Assembly (NCBI RefSeq): GCF_016745235.1
Contig: NZ_JAELVM010000003.1
Location: 434,001-498,000, forward strand
Length of the DNA stretch: 64,000 nucleotides
Direction of reading: 5' to 3'
From: Chryseobacterium endalhagicum
GTDB lineage: Bacteria; Bacteroidota; Bacteroidia; Flavobacteriales; Weeksellaceae
Below the pieces are notes generated by a model, which was given only the letters and a program-made list of their open reading frames with translations, had not been told where the DNA came from and made no database searches. Shown here piece after piece: positions 60,369-64,000 of the stretch. Both the position numbers and the translations under genes were made by a program. Position 1 is the stretch's first letter. Each line of letters opens with the position of its first letter.

Positions 60369-60977
60369 ATGAACAACAATATAAACCAACCGGCAACTCA
60401 GGAACCACTTAAAGTTCTGGTTTTTGACAACTATGACAGTTTTACCTACAATCTGGTTCAGATCATTGAAAGAATTCTGGATCAAAAAGTGGATGTCATC
60501 AGAAACGATCAGATTAGTTTGGAAGAAATCGGAAAATATGATAAAATTATCCTTTCTCCAGGCCCTGGAATTCCCGAGGAAGCAGGAATTTTACTGGATC
60601 TGATCAGAGTATATGCTCCTACTAAAAGTATTCTGGGTGTATGTCTTGGACAGCAGGCCATTGCAGAAGCTTTCGGTGGAAACCTGATCAATCTGTCTGA
60701 AATTTTTCATGGTGTAGCGACCTCTGCAGAACTGGTTAAAGAAGACACTAAAATTTTCAGGAACCTGACCTCCGGAATGGAAGTCGGAAGATACCACAGC
60801 TGGGCAGTTAACCCTGAGGGTTTCCCGGAAGAACTGGAAATTACAGCCGTAGACAAAGACGGAATGATCATGGCACTGCAGCACAAAACGTATGATGTAC
60901 ATGGCGTACAATTCCACCCGGAAAGCATTTTAACGCCTGATGGAGAAGTGATTATCAGAAATTTCCTTTTGTCTTGA
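60369..60977 (+). CDS. trpG: anthranilate synthase component II (glutamine amidotransferase)
   Basis: TrpG (202 residues) releases ammonia from glutamine for TrpE. It is a class I glutamine amidotransferase: FDNYDSFTYNLVQ near the start, LSPGPGIP, and the nucleophile Cys in ILGVCLGQQAIAEAFGG (about residue 96). The catalytic His and Glu are in VHGVQFHPESIL (about 180-192). The length is normal and there is no fusion to TrpD. The trpD reading frame begins within about 40 bases of its stop. Confidence 0.96.
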   Translation: MNNNINQPATQEPLKVLVFDNYDSFTYNLVQIIERILDQKVDVIRNDQISLEEIGKYDKIILSPGPGIPEEAGILLDLIRVYAPTKSILGVCLGQQAIAEAFGGNLINLSEIFHGVATSAELVKEDTKIFRNLTSGMEVGRYHSWAVNPEGFPEELEITAVDKDGMIMALQHKTYDVHGVQFHPESILTPDGEVIIRNFLLS

Positions 60978-61015
60978 AAACTACAGAAATGCCCAACATT
61001 ATAAAAACTCCACAA

Positions 61016-62005
61016 ATGAAAGAAATATTACAATACCTGTTCAATCATCATACCTTGTCCAAATCTGAGGCAAAGGCCACCATGATTGAAATTGCTCAGA
61101 ATAAATTTAATTCTGCAGAAGTTACCGCTTTTATCAGTGTATTTCTGATGCGGAACATTACAGTGCAGGAACTGGAAGGTTTCAGAGAAGCGCTTCTCCA
61201 AATGGCAGTTCCTGTACATCTGAACACTACGGATACTATGGATATCGTAGGTACCGGAGGCGATGGAAAAAATACGATCAACATTTCAACTTTAGCAAGC
61301 TTTGTAGTTGCCGGAACGGGGCAGAAAGTCGCAAAACATGGAAATTACGGAGCATCTGCCACTACAGGATCATCCAATGTAATGGAGCAGCTTGGTTATC
61401 AGTTTAAAAACAGTTCGGATCAATTAAATGAAGATCTTGAAAGAGCCAATATCTGTTTTCTGCATGCTCCCTATTTTCATCCGGCCCTTCAATCTGTAGG
61501 TGCTTTGAGAAAATCCCTGGGGCTGAGAACATTCTTTAATCTTTTGGGTCCGCTGGTAAATCCTGCTAAAGCCAAATACTCTGTGATCGGGGTTTATAAT
61601 CTTGAAATTGCCCGGATCTACCAATATCTTCTGCAAAAGGAAGACCGTGAGTTTATCCTCGTTCATGGCCTGGATGGATATGATGAAATAAGCCTTACAC
61701 AGGACAGTAAGATCATTACAAAAAATGGGGAAGAGATTTATTCTGCTCAGGATCTTGGATTTGATTCTGTAAGCCCGGAAGATATCAAAGGAGGGGAAAC
61801 TCCTGAAGAATCGGCAAGGATTTTCAGAAATATTCTGGAAGGAAAAGGAACTTCACAACAGAATTCCGTGATTCTGGCCAATGCATCTACAGCCCTTTTC
61901 CATACGCAAAAATTCGGAACCTATGAAGACTGTATCCTGATGGCAAAAGAAAGTCTGGAAAGCGGAAAAGCATTGAAAAGCCTGGAGTTATTGATTAATA
62001 ATTGA
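61016..62005 (+). CDS. trpD: anthranilate phosphoribosyltransferase
   Basis: TrpD (329 residues from this start) joins anthranilate to PRPP. It shows ILQYLFNHHTLSKSEA at the N-terminus, the PRPP loop DIVGTGGDGKNTINIS, KHGNYGASATTGSSNVMEQLGY, and FLHAPYFHPALQSVGALRKSLGLRTFFNLLGPLVNPA. I place the start at 61016 because the family N-terminus begins MxxIL; ATG at 60989 or TTG at 60974 would add 9 or 14 residues. The stop is followed by GAGTGAAAAAGTTGCGAG and GCGGGGTTCGGG, relatives of the fluoride-exporter repeats. Confidence 0.96.
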   Translation: MKEILQYLFNHHTLSKSEAKATMIEIAQNKFNSAEVTAFISVFLMRNITVQELEGFREALLQMAVPVHLNTTDTMDIVGTGGDGKNTINISTLASFVVAGTGQKVAKHGNYGASATTGSSNVMEQLGYQFKNSSDQLNEDLERANICFLHAPYFHPALQSVGALRKSLGLRTFFNLLGPLVNPAKAKYSVIGVYNLEIARIYQYLLQKEDREFILVHGLDGYDEISLTQDSKIITKNGEEIYSAQDLGFDSVSPEDIKGGETPEESARIFRNILEGKGTSQQNSVILANASTALFHTQKFGTYEDCILMAKESLESGKALKSLELLINN

Positions 62006-62095
62006 GAGTGAAAAAGTTGCGAGATGCGGGGTTCGGGATTACTATTTCACGGATTTTCTAACTTCTAATTTCTAGCTTCTAACTTCTTATAAAAA
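62006..62095 (+). repeat. repeat-word spacer between trpD and trpC
   Basis: After the trpD stop come AGATGCGGGGTTCGGGATT and then CTAACTTCTAATTTCTAG with CTTCTAACTTC, an 8-10-base word repeated three times. The second word is pyrimidine-rich. Confidence 0.65.
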
Positions 62096-62103
62096 ACAAG
62101 CAC

Positions 62104-62883
62104 ATGACCATACTGGATAAAATTATTGAAAGAAAAAAAGAAGAAATCGCGGTTTCAAAATCAGAGATTTCAATTGCTCAACTGAAGGATTCTGAGTTTT
62201 TTGGAAGACAAGGTTATTCACTTAAAGAATCCATTGAAAATAAAAGCGGAATTATCGCTGAATTTAAAAGAAAATCTCCATCAAAAGGAATTATCAACGA
62301 TAAAGTTCAGCCTTTGGAAGTCGCTTCTGCTTATGAGAAATTTGGAGCATCCGGAATTTCTATTCTAACGGATAAAGATTTTTTCGGAGGAAGCTTTGAT
62401 GATATTTTAGCGGTAAGAAACGCGATCAGAATTCCCATTCTCAGAAAGGATTTTATGGTGGATGAATACCAGTTTTATGAAGCCAAAAGTATCGGAGCAG
62501 ATGCAGTATTGCTGATTGCAGCCTGCCTTTCACCGAATCAAGTTCAGGAATTTACTGAGTTGGCCCACGAGCTGGATCTGGAAGTTTTGCTGGAAATTCA
62601 TACGGAAGAAGAGTTACAGCATTTTAATTCTAAAATAGATCTCGTAGGTATCAACAACAGGAATTTAAAGGATTTTAAAGTTGATCTTCAGCATTCTGTC
62701 CTTTTAAAAGACCAGCTTCCGAAAGATGTTTTATCTGTGGCAGAAAGCGGAATTTACAATATCGAAGATTTTAAATATTTAAAGGAAAAAGGCTTCGACG
62801 GTTTCCTGATGGGAGAATATTTTATGAAAAATGAAGATCCGGCGAGTACATTTGCTGAATTTGTATCCAATGTAACAATATAA
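62104..62883 (+). CDS. trpC: indole-3-glycerol-phosphate synthase
   Basis: TrpC (259 residues) closes the indole ring. It is a beta/alpha barrel with ILDKIIERKKEEIA at the start, IIAEFKRKSPSKGII (catalytic Lys, about 60), ILTDKDFFGGSFDDI, PILRKDFMVDEYQFYEAKSIGADAVLLIAA, VGINNRNLKDFKVD, and SVAESGIYNIEDF. The length is normal, unfused to TrpF. It follows the trpD spacer and precedes trpF by 18 bases. Confidence 0.97.
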   Translation: MTILDKIIERKKEEIAVSKSEISIAQLKDSEFFGRQGYSLKESIENKSGIIAEFKRKSPSKGIINDKVQPLEVASAYEKFGASGISILTDKDFFGGSFDDILAVRNAIRIPILRKDFMVDEYQFYEAKSIGADAVLLIAACLSPNQVQEFTELAHELDLEVLLEIHTEEELQHFNSKIDLVGINNRNLKDFKVDLQHSVLLKDQLPKDVLSVAESGIYNIEDFKYLKEKGFDGFLMGEYFMKNEDPASTFAEFVSNVTI

Positions 62884-62901
62884 CAGTCTAGCAATTTAAC
62901 A

Positions 62902-63573
62902 ATGAAGAACGGCCCGCCATCTAAACTGAAAGTCTGTGGATTGACAAAATTAGATCAGATTCAGGAACTGATTTCCATGAAAACAGATTTTCTTGGGTTT
63001 ATTTTCTATGAAAAATCCCCGAGATATGTTTTGAATCATTTGGAATTGAAAGATATAGCCAAGATCAATCATCCGGGAAAGACAGGCGTTTTTGTGAATG
63101 AAGACATTGATAATATTATAAGGATTTCAGAAAACGCAGAATTGAATCTGATTCAGCTTCACGGCGATGAAAATGAAGATTTTATTCTTGAATTAAAACA
63201 AAAATTACATCCGGACGTTAAAATTATCAAGGTCATAAGAATGGGAAGCAATAATGGGGAAACCAGAAAAAAAACAGAAGAAAAGATTAATTCCGGACGT
63301 TTAATGGTCAATTATTTCCTTTTTGATACAGATAGTAAGGCATTCGGAGGAACGGGAAAACAGTTCGACTGGACCCTATTGGATGAAATGGAGATTCCAC
63401 TTCCCTATTTTCTTAGCGGCGGCATTTCAGAGGGAAACATTGAAAATATCAGCCTTTTAAAACAAAAGCCTTATGCCATTGATATCAATTCAAAATTTGA
63501 AATTGACCCCGGAAATAAAGATATTGAAAAAATAAAAAAAACATTTCAAAAGAGTCCCAACGGGACGATTTAA
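62902..63573 (+). CDS. trpF: phosphoribosylanthranilate isomerase
   Basis: TrpF (223 residues) isomerises PRA to CdRP. The catalytic Cys is in LKVCGLTKLDQI (about 11), followed by LGFIFYEKSPRYV, GVFVNEDIDNI, LIQLHGDENEDF and the Asp motif YFLFDTDSKAFGGTGKQFDW (Asp-T-x-S). PYFLSGGISEGNI and AIDINSKFEIDPGNKDIEKI are at the end. The last seven residues (KSPNGTI) lie in a GTCCC-AAC-GGGAC hairpin that seems to belong to the following transposase element, so the original C-terminus may have been replaced. Confidence 0.95.
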   Translation: MKNGPPSKLKVCGLTKLDQIQELISMKTDFLGFIFYEKSPRYVLNHLELKDIAKINHPGKTGVFVNEDIDNIIRISENAELNLIQLHGDENEDFILELKQKLHPDVKIIKVIRMGSNNGETRKKTEEKINSGRLMVNYFLFDTDSKAFGGTGKQFDWTLLDEMEIPLPYFLSGGISEGNIENISLLKQKPYAIDINSKFEIDPGNKDIEKIKKTFQKSPNGTI

Positions 63574-63597
63574 CAAAGCATTGGATGCAGTCCAATG
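63554..63597 (+). repeat. short hairpins at the left edge of the HUH-transposase element
   Basis: GTCCC-AAC-GGGAC (63554-63566) and CATTGGA-TGCAG-TCCAATG (63579-63597) lie between trpF and the transposase gene. Two small hairpins at the left end of an IS200/RAYT-type gene are expected of such elements. The first is inside the trpF coding end. Confidence 0.55.
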
Positions 63598-63625
63598 AAA
63601 TTAAAACACAAAAAAAAACACAAAA

Positions 63626-64000
63626 ATGCCCCAATCCCTCGTAAAAAATTACATCCATATAGTTTTCAGTACGAAGCACCGGGAGAATTTCATTGATGAT
63701 GAAATAGAAAAAGAATTATTTTCCTATATCGCAGTATTATGCAAAGATTTTGAAAGTCCTGCGTTACAGATAGGAGGAACTGATGATCATATCCATATTT
63801 TATGTGTCCTTTCACGGAAAATAGCATTGATGAAGCTGGTACAGGAAATTAAGGCACATTCCTCAAAATGGATCAAGACAAAAGGATCTAAGTATGAAAA
63901 TTTCTTCTGGCAGAACGGATATGGAGCATTTTCTGTCGGTAGAAATGAAATCAATAGAGTCGTTAATTATATCAAAAACCAGAGGTTGCATCATAAAACG
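63626..64000 (+). CDS. RAYT/IS200-like HUH transposase, 3' end beyond the window
   Basis: An open frame of 125 codons continues past the window. It has the features of Y1 HUH transposases (TnpA/REP-associated tyrosine transposase): an N-terminal NYIHIVFSTKHRENF, the metal-binding H-x-H in GTDDHIHILC (His55, His57), a conserved WQNGYGAFSVGRN segment, and the catalytic Tyr in NYIKNQR (Tyr115). These enzymes move single-stranded elements or REP sequences. It is probably about 25 residues short of its end. It sits directly after trpF, where trpB or trpA would be expected. Confidence 0.88.
   Translation, partial: MPQSLVKNYIHIVFSTKHRENFIDDEIEKELFSYIAVLCKDFESPALQIGGTDDHIHILCVLSRKIALMKLVQEIKAHSSKWIKTKGSKYENFFWQNGYGAFSVGRNEINRVVNYIKNQRLHHKT

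Overview
The window is AT-rich, gene-dense chromosomal DNA from a flavobacterium, most likely Chryseobacterium or a close relative in the Weeksellaceae. The reasons are: promoters of the Bacteroidetes form (TAnnTTTG at -7, sometimes TTTG near -33); a type IX secretion substrate with a C-terminal sorting domain, and a probable PorT; a UDP-epimerase-like L-threonine dehydrogenase; DUF2339, DUF3857 and DUF5684 proteins; and small GG-leader Cys-rich peptides of the kind annotated as bacteriocin-like in this genus. No rRNA, tRNA, prophage or CRISPR array was seen.

Layout. 1-6 kb: a SAM methyltransferase/tyrosine phosphatase pair, dnaA, a hotdog thioesterase and prephenate dehydratase. 5-18.8 kb: a secreted protein, a large DUF2339 membrane protein, rarA, yidD-lgt, nnr, mscL, serA and a HAD protein, then an idi-secreted protein-gcvT operon. 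18.8-31.6 kb: three orphan Cys-rich GG-leader peptides, a PhoD phosphatase, a T9SS substrate, a fluoride riboswitch in front of a CLC-F type fluoride exporter, a LysR-YeiH pair, an MFS transporter and RNase Y. 31.7-34.7 kb: a 6S RNA candidate behind a zapB-like/zapA pair, then an operon ending in ubiE and porT. 34.8-44 kb: KAS III, a metallophosphoesterase, a degenerate polysaccharide deacetylase, threonine dehydrogenase, gamma-glutamyltransferase, dctA and a lipid kinase. 44-57.8 kb: a DUF3298 lipoprotein, two tandem DUF3857 proteins, gyrB, cydAB, lysS, and a lipoprotein-cytochrome c-rlmF operon. 57.9-64 kb: a membrane protein, then trpE-G-D-C-F preceded by a Trp-codon leader peptide and attenuator, with a RAYT/IS200-like HUH transposase gene immediately after trpF and running off the window.

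Most genes are core metabolism. The unusual content lies between genes. Two RNA switches are visible: the fluoride aptamer, and the trp attenuator with three consecutive Trp codons. A rod-shaped RNA fits 6S RNA by structure and by its place next to zapA. Gene 3' ends also fall into visible classes. Many end in a clean hairpin plus T-tract. About a dozen others instead run, at or within a few bases of the stop codon, into degenerate repeats of short G- or T-rich words on the sense strand. Unrelated genes share the same word family (thioesterase and deacetylase; DUF2339 and lipid kinase; nnr and metallophosphoesterase; rarA and dctA). This pattern is my main candidate for something undescribed. 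The conserved six-cysteine framework of the two tandem orphan peptides is the second.
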